Shown here: positions 40,714 to 48,681 of the stretch, one piece after another | How positions within the stretch are numbered: position 1 is the stretch's first letter | How the letters are laid out: each line of letters opens with the position of its first letter | Origin: Phycisphaerae bacterium | Lineage (GTDB): Bacteria > Planctomycetota > Phycisphaerae > Phycisphaerales > SM1A02 | Assembly (NCBI GenBank): GCA_016795065.1 | Contig: JAEUIU010000066.1 | Span: 168,610-232,609 of the forward strand | DNA: 64,000 nucleotides | Reading direction: 5' to 3' | Position numbers and translations under genes: made by a program | Notes under the pieces: generated by a model | Told to the model about the DNA's origin: nothing | What the model saw: the letters and a program-made list of their open reading frames with translations, nothing else | Databases searched by the model: none

Positions 40714-41916
40714 ATGTTCTATCTCCTCACCGACTACCTCAAGAACTGGCTCGACCAGTCTGGCCTGTTCTCGGTGGTGCGAGTCTTCCTCCAGCTCGAG
40801 TTTCGGGCCTTCCTCGCCGTCCTCGTCGCCTTCGCCGTAGTAGTCCTGCTCGGCAAGCCGGTCATTCGTTGGTTGCGACGGCAAAAGGTCGGTGACGCTC
40901 CCGAGTTCTACAACGAGCGCCTCAACGAGATGATGAAGGGGAAGTCCGGGACGCCGACGATGGGGGGAATCATCATCATCGGGGCGATCCTGCTGACGAC
41001 GTTTCTCCTCGCCGACTTCGTTCACAACCGGCTGGTTCACCTCGCCGTCCTGGTCATGGTCTGGCTCGCGGCGGTCGGCAGTTTTGATGACTGGCTGAAG
41101 CTCACCGCGGCCCGCCGCGGACCGGGGACGCGTGAGGGCCTCTACGCCTGGGAGAAACTCCTCTTCCAACTCGGGATGGCTTCGCTCGTCTGCTACTTCC
41201 TGTACCGGCACGGTTTGGCGACGGAGAACCCAGCGGCGCTCTCGTTGAACCTGCCCTTCCAGCGCACCTATGTGCCTGTCCCAAAGCACGACGTCATCCT
41301 TCAGCAGGTCGCGCTGCAGTTGAATCCCGGCGTCTGGGTGCTAGCCATGGCCCCCTTCGTCCTGATCGGGACCGTCGCCATTGCGGGCATGAGTAACGCC
41401 GTCAACATCACCGACGGCATGGACGGTCTTGCCGCCGGCACGATGACCATCGCGGCCTTCGCGATGATGACCCTCTGCTACATCGCCAGCCAGCAATCCG
41501 CGGCCAGCTTCCTGCTCGTTCCACATGTCGCTGACGCCAAGGAACTCATGGTCATCACCGGGGCGATGGCCGGAGCCTGTCTGGGCTTTCTCTGGTTCAA
41601 TTGCAACCCGGCCTCGGTCTTCATGGGGGACACCGGTTCGCTCTCGCTGGGCGGGCTGCTTGCCTACGTCGCGGTGGCCATTCGTCAGGAGTTCCTGCTT
41701 GTTCTCATCGGCGGGATCTTCGTTATGGAGATCGGCAGCGTGATCATGCAGGTCAGCTACTTCAAGTGGACGAAGGGCAAGCGGATTTTCCGCTGCTCGC
41801 CGATCCACCACCACTTCCACATGGGAGGCCTGAGCGAACTCCAGGTGGTGACGCGATTCTGGATCGTGGCGATCATCTTCGCGATGCTCGCACTCGTCTC
41901 GATCAAGCTCCGCTGA
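40714..41916 (+). CDS. mraY: MraY, phospho-N-acetylmuramoyl-pentapeptide transferase
   Basis: 400 residues; an inner-membrane enzyme making lipid I from UDP-MurNAc-pentapeptide and undecaprenyl phosphate. Family motifs: GKSGTPTMGGIIII, AAVGSFDDWLKL (catalytic Asp pair), NAVNITDGMDGLAAGTM, CNPASVFMGDTGSLSLGG and FRCSPIHHHFHMGG. About ten TM helices. It is slightly longer than usual (about 360) because of an insertion around residues 165-200 between helices (GLATENPAALSLNLPFQRTY). It is followed 59 bases later by PBP2, not by murD/ftsW as in a classical dcw cluster. Confidence 0.97.
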   Translation: MFYLLTDYLKNWLDQSGLFSVVRVFLQLEFRAFLAVLVAFAVVVLLGKPVIRWLRRQKVGDAPEFYNERLNEMMKGKSGTPTMGGIIIIGAILLTTFLLADFVHNRLVHLAVLVMVWLAAVGSFDDWLKLTAARRGPGTREGLYAWEKLLFQLGMASLVCYFLYRHGLATENPAALSLNLPFQRTYVPVPKHDVILQQVALQLNPGVWVLAMAPFVLIGTVAIAGMSNAVNITDGMDGLAAGTMTIAAFAMMTLCYIASQQSAASFLLVPHVADAKELMVITGAMAGACLGFLWFNCNPASVFMGDTGSLSLGGLLAYVAVAIRQEFLLVLIGGIFVMEIGSVIMQVSYFKWTKGKRIFRCSPIHHHFHMGGLSELQVVTRFWIVAIIFAMLALVSIKLR

Positions 41917-41975
41917 CGGGTTCCTGTCGCTAGCCTCCGCTGCAGCAATGCCGCGAACGACCTATCCTCTTCGCC

Positions 41976-44303
41976 GTGCTGGGCATCTTCCATCGTCGCC
42001 TGCTTCTTCTGCTCGCGGTCTTCGCGATCGTCAGTCTGTTGTTGGCAACACAGCTCGCCCGACTCGCGATCGTCGAGGGCGCCGATCACGCCCGCCAAAC
42101 CGAGACGTTCCTGCGGCGGCGGACGTTCCTGCCCTTCGTTCGTGGGCGGGTACTGGACCGTAACGGGCAGGTGCTGGCCGAAGACCGGGCGAGTTGGGAC
42201 GTGCAGGTTGAGTACGCGATGATCGCCGGCCGGTGGGCCGCCGAGAAGGCTCGACTCGAAGCTCGCAAGGAGCTCGGTGTCAACGCTTGGGTCCGGCTCT
42301 CCCGCGACCAACGGGCGGCGGAAGCAGAGCGCCGACTTGCCGGATGGAACGCGAAGGCCGAGGCGATCTACGCCGAGATCTGCTCTGCGGGCGGGATAGA
42401 CCGGGCCGAGCTGGAGCGGCGCTTTGATGAGATCCGACTCCGCGTGGGCCAGCGCGTCGAAGCCTATCGCGAGCGGCTCCGGAAGGTCGAGGAAGCGAAG
42501 GCTCTCGCTCGCGGCGAGACTCCCGAGCCGGTGCCCGAGGACGAGACGATCAGCGAGCAGGAGGAGCCTCACACGATCCTGGCGGACGTCGATGACGACA
42601 CGAAGGTCCGCTTCGAACTCATCGCCGACAACGAACCGAACACGATCGTCGTTGCTCCGGCGACGCGACGGGTGCGGCCGTGGAACGACGTCGATCTCTC
42701 GGTCGATCGCTCGTCGCTGCCGAAGCCGCTTCGATCGGACCGGCCACTTGCGATGCGACTTTCCGGCGTCGCCGATCACGTGATCGGTTCGACCCGGACG
42801 CGCGTTTTCAGCGAGGATCTCAAGCGACGCCCCTTCCTCGACGAGCGTTCCGGCGACGTCGCCGACTTGGGCGGCTACCGGGCGGATCGCGACGTGGTGG
42901 GGGCAACCGGTGTCGAACGGGCCTTGGAAGATCGGCTGCGCGGCGTGCGCGGCATGGTCGAACGCAACCTCGAGACCGGCGAGTCCAGCCGCAAGGAGCC
43001 GATCGTCGGCGAGGACGTTCGGCTGACCATCGACGTCAAGCTGCAATCTTGGGTGCAGGCGGCGCTGGAGCCCAAGCTCGGGCTGGCCAAGATCCAACAA
43101 TGGCAGCGGGGCTGGGATGCCGACGGCGAGGCGAAGCCCGGACCGCTCCCGGTTGGCTGGGAGTTAAATGGCTCAGCGATCGTGATCGAGATCGAGACTG
43201 GCGACATCTTGGCCATGGTCACGACGCCTACGCTCAGCGAAGCTGATGGGATGACAGCCGAGCGGCGCCGCAACGAGGGAGCCGACGTCAACAAGCCGGT
43301 CGAAGGTGTCTATCCACCGGGTTCGATCGTGAAGCCGCTTCTCTTTGCGGGGGCAGTGACGCAGGGAGCCGTCCCCGCTGACCTGACGGTCGAGTGCAAG
43401 GGGCACTTCTTCGAGAACGTGACGACCTCGGCCCGATGCTGGATCTGGCGACCGGAAGAGGGTCGCAGCTCGACGCACGGACCGCTGCAAGTGGAAGAGG
43501 CCATTGCCCGCTCCTGCAACATCTACTTCTACACGGTCGCGTCGCGCTTGGGGCTTCCGAGCGTGGTCGAGTGGTATCGTCGCTATGGCGTGGGTTCACC
43601 TCTCGGCGTCGGTCTAGGCTACTCAACCGATCGGGAAGGCGGTGGGATTCGCATCGAAGGAGAGTCGGGAGGAGCGCTCCCGGACGAGGCGGAGCTCAGT
43701 CGTATTCAGGCCGCAGGCGATCGCTCGGCGCCGGTCTTCCTTGGGATCGGCCAAGGTCCGGTGGCGTGGACGCCCGCACATGCGGCGAACGCGTACGCAA
43801 CCCTCGCCCGCCGCGGCGTGGTCATTCGACCGGGTGTCTTTCTCGATCGAACGGATCGTGGGCAAGCCCTGACGAACCTGCATCTGGCTCCGATCGCCGT
43901 CAGCAAGGCGTTGGAAGGCTTGCGTCAGTCCGTTTCCGAACGGCACGGCACGGGGAACCACCTCACGCTCGAGGATGGTGTACAGGAGCCTCTGACGGCC
44001 GTTCCAGGTGTGCAAGTGTGGGCCAAGACGGGGACGGCCCAGGCGCCGCCGCTCAAGATCGACAACAACAAGGACCACGTGGCTGATGTTCGCGTTCGAA
44101 CCGACCACGCCTGGTTCGTGGGCCTCGTCGGCAACGAGGGAGAACATCGCCCGCGCTACGCCTTAGCGGTTCTGCTGGAGTATGGCGGATCGGGCGGAAA
44201 GACCGCTGGTCCCATCGCCGCGGAAATCATCCGGGCGTTGGTGCGCGAAGGCTACCTGTCAGGGAGAGCGGCAGCCGGCCATGCTCAGGGAGAGGGTTCA
44301 TGA
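41976..44303 (+). CDS. mrdA: Penicillin-binding protein 2 (transpeptidase, elongation)
   Basis: 775 residues; membrane-anchored by one N-terminal TM (LLLLLAVFAIVSLLLATQLA). GTG 41976 is the probable start. The PBP dimerisation region begins at FLPFVRGRVLDRNGQVLAED. The transpeptidase motifs are S450-x-x-K (PPGSIVKP), S513-x-N (SCN) and K684-T-G (VWAKTGTAQ). It cross-links lateral wall peptidoglycan with RodA. About 100 charged residues after the dimerisation start (residues about 85-190, helical) are not usual and account for the length, together with loops before the active site. The end overlaps rodA by ATGA. Confidence 0.93.
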   Translation: MLGIFHRRLLLLLAVFAIVSLLLATQLARLAIVEGADHARQTETFLRRRTFLPFVRGRVLDRNGQVLAEDRASWDVQVEYAMIAGRWAAEKARLEARKELGVNAWVRLSRDQRAAEAERRLAGWNAKAEAIYAEICSAGGIDRAELERRFDEIRLRVGQRVEAYRERLRKVEEAKALARGETPEPVPEDETISEQEEPHTILADVDDDTKVRFELIADNEPNTIVVAPATRRVRPWNDVDLSVDRSSLPKPLRSDRPLAMRLSGVADHVIGSTRTRVFSEDLKRRPFLDERSGDVADLGGYRADRDVVGATGVERALEDRLRGVRGMVERNLETGESSRKEPIVGEDVRLTIDVKLQSWVQAALEPKLGLAKIQQWQRGWDADGEAKPGPLPVGWELNGSAIVIEIETGDILAMVTTPTLSEADGMTAERRRNEGADVNKPVEGVYPPGSIVKPLLFAGAVTQGAVPADLTVECKGHFFENVTTSARCWIWRPEEGRSSTHGPLQVEEAIARSCNIYFYTVASRLGLPSVVEWYRRYGVGSPLGVGLGYSTDREGGGIRIEGESGGALPDEAELSRIQAAGDRSAPVFLGIGQGPVAWTPAHAANAYATLARRGVVIRPGVFLDRTDRGQALTNLHLAPIAVSKALEGLRQSVSERHGTGNHLTLEDGVQEPLTAVPGVQVWAKTGTAQAPPLKIDNNKDHVADVRVRTDHAWFVGLVGNEGEHRPRYALAVLLEYGGSGGKTAGPIAAEIIRALVREGYLSGRAAAGHAQGEGS

Positions 44304-45553
44304 GTCGCGGTGACGCGAGTGGTGGCCCCGTGGACCCGGCAACTCCGCTGGTCGGGCTCTCCACCCGCGAGCGCGTTCGTTGGACGCCCTCGGAACTCTA
44401 CAGCGAGCAGGTGCCGTCGAGACTTCGCAAGCGGCTCCTCTGGTGGACGCCTGCATGGCTCTCGGCCTTGGCGGCGCTCTTCCTCTCGCTCTTGGGCATC
44501 GAGGCCATCAGCACCACCCGGCCGGAGTCGGCCGCGAAACAACTGACGTTCCTCTTCATCGGACTCGCCGCCGCGGCGGTCGTGGCGACCCCGAGCTACC
44601 GCTTCTATCGCCGGATCATCATTGGTCTGGGCATCCTCGTCCTTGGGCTTCTCGTCTTCGTGTTGCTGCCCTTCGTGCCCGAGTCGATCGTTCGGCCGCG
44701 CAACGGATCGCGCTCATGGATTGCCCTCGGTCCGATGGACTTTCAGCCGTCGGAACTGGCCAAGACCGTCTACATCCTCGCCCTCGCGGTATGGCTCTCG
44801 CAGACCCAGGTCCATCGGACGATCCTCGGCTACATTGCGGTGGTCGGACTGACCCTGATCCCGATCGGGCTCATCGTGCTCGAACCCGACCTCGGCAGTG
44901 CGCTTCTCTTCTTGCCGACCATGGCGGCGATGGTGATTGCAGCGGGATCGCGTAAGCGGCACGTGATTGCAAGCGTCGTGCTGGCGGCAGCGCTGGTGCC
45001 GATCGCGTATGGGTTCGTGCTGAAGCCCTATCAGCGGGCCCGGATCGACGCGATCATCGCCCAGATTTCAGGCGACACGCGCTTTGAGAAGCGTGAAGGC
45101 TTTCAGGGTTGGCGGGCGATGCGGCTGGTCGGAAGCGGGGGCGTGCTTGGCGTCGGAAAGCAGCACGCCGGCGCTCTGGTCACCTTCAACGGCCTTCCCG
45201 AAGAGCACAACGACATGATCTTCGCGGTCGTCTGCTGCCGATGGGGACTCGCCGGCGGGACGGTCCTGTGGGGGGCGTATCTGGTCTTCGCGGTCGGTGG
45301 CTTGGCCACGGCGGCGCTCTGTCGCGATCCTTTCGGCCGACTCGCGGCCGTCGGTATCGTGGCCATCAGCTTCACTCAGATGACCATCAACACGGGGATG
45401 ACGATCGGGCTCTTGCCGATCACCGGCATCACCTTGCCCTTCGTCAGCTACGGAGGCTCGAGCCTGCTCGCGACGTGGCTGAATGTTGGGCTCCTCGTCA
45501 ACATCGGCTTGCGCCGTCCCAAGCCCGACGAGCGAAGCTATCTCGACGACTGA
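44300..45553 (+). CDS. rodA: RodA/FtsW-family (SEDS) glycosyltransferase
   Basis: 417 residues, about ten TM segments. SEDS signatures: RNGSRSWIALGPMDFQPSELAK, VLEPDLGSALLFLP, LPEEHNDMIFAVVCCRWG and GLLPITGITLPFVSYGGSSLL. It polymerises lipid II with its partner PBP2 encoded just upstream; the ATGA overlap (44300-44303) fits stoichiometric co-translation. Placement with PBP2 argues for RodA rather than FtsW. The hydrophilic N-terminus of about 50 residues is longer than in E. coli RodA. Confidence 0.95.
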   Translation: MSRGDASGGPVDPATPLVGLSTRERVRWTPSELYSEQVPSRLRKRLLWWTPAWLSALAALFLSLLGIEAISTTRPESAAKQLTFLFIGLAAAAVVATPSYRFYRRIIIGLGILVLGLLVFVLLPFVPESIVRPRNGSRSWIALGPMDFQPSELAKTVYILALAVWLSQTQVHRTILGYIAVVGLTLIPIGLIVLEPDLGSALLFLPTMAAMVIAAGSRKRHVIASVVLAAALVPIAYGFVLKPYQRARIDAIIAQISGDTRFEKREGFQGWRAMRLVGSGGVLGVGKQHAGALVTFNGLPEEHNDMIFAVVCCRWGLAGGTVLWGAYLVFAVGGLATAALCRDPFGRLAAVGIVAISFTQMTINTGMTIGLLPITGITLPFVSYGGSSLLATWLNVGLLVNIGLRRPKPDERSYLDD

Positions 45554-45589
45554 TGCCGCTTTGGGCGCTCCCGCCGCAATCGGACAGCG

Positions 45590-45778
45590 CTACCGGCCGG
45601 GCGCTTCGCTGTCGCGCGGCGTCGTGAGGGCACCCGCGGCGCGCCGTGCCGCGATCTTCTCGCGAATGCCGCGGACGATGTGGAAGCCGAGCCAGAGGAA
45701 CGCCAAGACCATGACGGCGATCCAGCAGCCGGCAATCTCCATGAAGTATCGGCTTAGGAAGTCCAGCGGGTCGCGCAT
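45590..45778 (-). CDS. Small membrane protein, 62 aa
   Basis: MRDPLDFLSRYFMEIAGCWIAVMV... One strong TM helix (about residues 13-35), then an amphipathic basic segment (GIREKIAARRAAGAL) and a hydrophilic tail. No family recognised. It lies between rodA (convergent, 36 bases) and the beta-helix protein (49 bases upstream, same strand). The clean topology, single TM followed by positive charges, suggests a real protein with the C-terminus in the cytoplasm. Confidence 0.55.
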   Translation of the reverse strand: MRDPLDFLSRYFMEIAGCWIAVMVLAFLWLGFHIVRGIREKIAARRAAGALTTPRDSEAPGR

Positions 45779-45827
45779 GCTGGGAGCATACGGGAGCGAG
45801 CGGGTCGCGGCGTGCTGCGCTGTAGTG

Positions 45828-47630
45828 TCAGGGGCAGGGCCCCCAGGACCCGAGCAGGATGCTCAGGTCCTCGGCGTTGACGTTGCCGTCAAGCGTGAAG
45901 TCAGCAGCAATTGCCACGCATGGACCCCAATCGCCGAGCAAGATCGCAAGATCCGCTGACTCCACCGAGCCGTTGCCGTTGAGGTCGCCCTCGCAGCCGC
46001 AGAGGATTGCTCCGCCGGCGTCAACGAAGGGACCGGCAATTTGGTCCGGGAGGTTCTCGCAGAGACTCGACCCGGTGATCGACAACGCGCTTTCCGGCGA
46101 CACCCAGACCCCACCGCCGCCCGACATGGCGACATTCTCGATCACCGACGACGACATCAGTGCGACCGATCCGCCGTGCTGGACGGCAATGGCCCCGCCC
46201 TCGCCGCTTGGCTTGCCGTTGGCGATTGTCGAGTTCTGGGCGAGCATGCAGTCGGTCAGGGTTGCGACGCCGCCGTCCACGCCCAACGCGCCGCCGCGGA
46301 TCGCCGTCGGATACTCGCCGTCGCCAGCGGAATTCCCCAGGAAACTGCAGGCCTCAAAGTGCGCGGTCCCCTCCACGAGGACCGCGCCTTCGCCATCACC
46401 GCCCACGTTGCCACTGAAATGAGTGCGAGCGAGTGTTGAGGCTCCCTGGATGCGAAGGGCACCACAGCGTCCGAATGTGCTGTTGCCGACGAACGTGCAA
46501 TCCTGAATGCTCGCACTGCCACGGACGATCACTCCTCCGCAACCGATATCGCTCAGGGTGTTGTTGGCGACGAGGCACTGTTCCAAGACGAGATTCGGGC
46601 TGTCCAGGATCGCGGCGGATGCCTCGGCGGCGAAGCTTCCGGAGGAACGAATGGAGCACTGGCGCAGCGTGATGGACGGGCCGTCGGCCCATATCGCCAG
46701 ATCAATCCCGGTGATGGGATCGCCAATCTGGTCAAAGGTGACCTGATCGACGAGGAGATCGGAGTCATGGCAGACGATTCCCGTGCCCGGCCCGATCGAA
46801 TCGAAGCTGCCGGACCTGACTGTCAGCGATCCGTCAATCGACTCGATCGCTCCGACTGGCGTCGGTAGGGTGTCCAGCGTGAGGCCAGCGAAGATCGAGT
46901 CGTCAATGAAGATGTCGGACTGGTGGCCGTGCAGGATGGGCCGCGAGCCACTGATCGTCTCGCAAGCCGCGACATACGCCGAACCGTTCTCGATCTCGAA
47001 GAGAGGCCGATCGTGAGGCTCGTATCCGGAGTCGGCAATGACCAGGCGCTCCATGAGCACGGACCCGGACATCACGTGAAAGGCAATCGAAAGCCCGTTT
47101 GCGTCACTCGTCACGATGCAGTCCCGGAGTGCAAGGGAACCGTCCACCACGGAGAAGGCCGCATATCCGCCAAGCGTCAGGCCTTCCAGTGTGATCGTGT
47201 CACCTTCCGGCAGCGCCGGAATCGAGAGCAGGTTGCGCTCCTTGAGAGCCAAGGGTGCGAGCGTCGTTGTGCCAGGAGTATCGGGCGAGCCACGCAGCGT
47301 CACTGCCTTGAAGCCGAAGCTGAACGGGTCGACGTAGGTTCCGGGAGCCAGTTGAATCGTGTCACCGTCGTTGGCCATGGCAATGGCATCAGCGATGGTC
47401 GGGAACTCCCCGGGGACGTGGAGGACACAGGACATCAGCGATGATCGGGCCGATACCGCCGCGGCCTCGGGAGCGACGGCCACCACGACCGCGAACAGCG
47501 CGACCGTGGTCCGAGCCGAAATCAGTACCCCGAGATCAAAGCGACAGCGTTGCACCTGTTCGTGCGCACGTCGAACTTCCATCCAGGTCGTCGAATTGTG
47601 AAGCATGCCGGGAGGCTCTCTGAGGGACAC
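45828..47630 (-). CDS. Secreted right-handed beta-helix protein with GC-type dockerin tail
   Basis: Up to 600 residues. A hydrophobic signal (TTVALFAVVVAVAPEAAAVSA) lies about 40-60 residues in, so the true start may be one of the methionines at 47606 or 47582. The body begins CVLHVPGEFPTIADAIAMANDGDTIQLAPGTY, typical of parallel beta-helix/pectate-lyase-like proteins, and continues as short repeats such as SITLRQCSIRSSG, NLVLEQCLVANNTL and SASIQDCTFVGNST, with a Cys at the same place in each. Two dockerin-like loops close it: DLNGNGSVESADLAILLGDWG and DFTLDGNVNAEDLSILLGSWG. Carbohydrate binding or surface structure is likely; catalytic residues cannot be seen. Confidence 0.87.
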   Translation of the reverse strand: MSLREPPGMLHNSTTWMEVRRAHEQVQRCRFDLGVLISARTTVALFAVVVAVAPEAAAVSARSSLMSCVLHVPGEFPTIADAIAMANDGDTIQLAPGTYVDPFSFGFKAVTLRGSPDTPGTTTLAPLALKERNLLSIPALPEGDTITLEGLTLGGYAAFSVVDGSLALRDCIVTSDANGLSIAFHVMSGSVLMERLVIADSGYEPHDRPLFEIENGSAYVAACETISGSRPILHGHQSDIFIDDSIFAGLTLDTLPTPVGAIESIDGSLTVRSGSFDSIGPGTGIVCHDSDLLVDQVTFDQIGDPITGIDLAIWADGPSITLRQCSIRSSGSFAAEASAAILDSPNLVLEQCLVANNTLSDIGCGGVIVRGSASIQDCTFVGNSTFGRCGALRIQGASTLARTHFSGNVGGDGEGAVLVEGTAHFEACSFLGNSAGDGEYPTAIRGGALGVDGGVATLTDCMLAQNSTIANGKPSGEGGAIAVQHGGSVALMSSSVIENVAMSGGGGVWVSPESALSITGSSLCENLPDQIAGPFVDAGGAILCGCEGDLNGNGSVESADLAILLGDWGPCVAIAADFTLDGNVNAEDLSILLGSWGPCP

Positions 47631-47802
47631 GGCGGCCGGAGCCCGCCGGTTTGGCGAGCGATTTGGGCTGTATCGACGTCGTTACGGCTCATCTTTGGTG
47701 GAAGTGTCCCGCCGTGCCAACATTGCCCGGGCGATTGAGCGTCCCGGACCAACTTTCAGGGCGTTCGCCCGACGGGACCTCGCTCCTGCTACCGTTCGCC
47801 GG

Positions 47803-48639
47803 ATGGCAGCTTCCTCTCCGCGCGAACCGGTGGACCACGGTCCGCCCTTCGATCCCTCCCAGCCCGGTGACGCGCCAACGCAGGCGTTTCTCGACGCACT
47901 TACGGCCATGAACGTGGCCTGTGAAGACGGCGAGCTGGTGAGACTCGGGCGTTACCTGCGCCACCTTCGGGACGCCAACGAGCACTTCAACCTGACAGCG
48001 GTTTCTGAACCGGAAGCGATGTGGATTCGTCATATCGCGGACAGCCTGAGCCTGGTGCCGCTGATCCTCTCGCTGACCGAGAGCGACGACGACCTCTTGG
48101 AGTCTCGCATTCCGGGCCAGCCATGGAGTGTCATCGACGTCGGAAGCGGGGGAGGCCTGCCCGGCATCCCGCTGGCCATCGTCCTTCCTGAGTTTCAGTT
48201 CACGCTCTTGGAGGCGACCGGAAAGAAGGCCAAGTTCTTGGAGGCTGTGGTTGCCTCGCTCGGTCTATCAAATGTCCGGGTGGAGCAGGCACGAGCAGAA
48301 GACGCCGGTCGGGATCGTCTTGAGCATCGCGAGCGGTACGACCTGGTCCTCAGCCGGGCCGTTGGCCCCATGGCGACACTGGTCGAGCTGACGGTGCCCT
48401 TCGCCCACGTGCATGGGATCGTTCTGGCAATCAAGGGCGAAAAGGCGGCGGAGGAGGTGTCGGAGGCAAAGCAGGCGCTCTACGCGCTGCACTGCCACGC
48501 GCTCGAACTGATACGCACGCCGACCGGCACCATCGTGCCGATTCGCAAGATGCGAGTCACGCCCAAGATCTACCCGCGCCGACCGGGCGAGCCGAAGCGA
48601 GTGCCGCTGGGAGTCCCGCGGACGAAGAACCGCGACTGA
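47803..48639 (+). CDS. rsmG: RsmG, 16S rRNA (guanine527-N7) methyltransferase
   Basis: 278 residues; transfers a methyl group from SAM to G527 of 16S rRNA. Motifs: YLRHLRDANEHFNLTAVSEPEAMWIRHIADSL, the SAM-binding WSVIDVGSGGGLPGIPLAI, and LSRAVGPMATLVELTVPF. ATG 47803 is chosen because the upstream open codons cross the divergent promoter region. The C-terminus (RMRVTPKIYPRRPGEPKRVPLG-like) fits the family's PRRPG end. Converges with the FG-GAP gene at 48682. Confidence 0.93.
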   Translation: MAASSPREPVDHGPPFDPSQPGDAPTQAFLDALTAMNVACEDGELVRLGRYLRHLRDANEHFNLTAVSEPEAMWIRHIADSLSLVPLILSLTESDDDLLESRIPGQPWSVIDVGSGGGLPGIPLAIVLPEFQFTLLEATGKKAKFLEAVVASLGLSNVRVEQARAEDAGRDRLEHRERYDLVLSRAVGPMATLVELTVPFAHVHGIVLAIKGEKAAEEVSEAKQALYALHCHALELIRTPTGTIVPIRKMRVTPKIYPRRPGEPKRVPLGVPRTKNRD

Positions 48640-48681
48640 TCGAATCGGGGCGGCGGGCGCGCCGAGCGACTGCTCCGCTGA

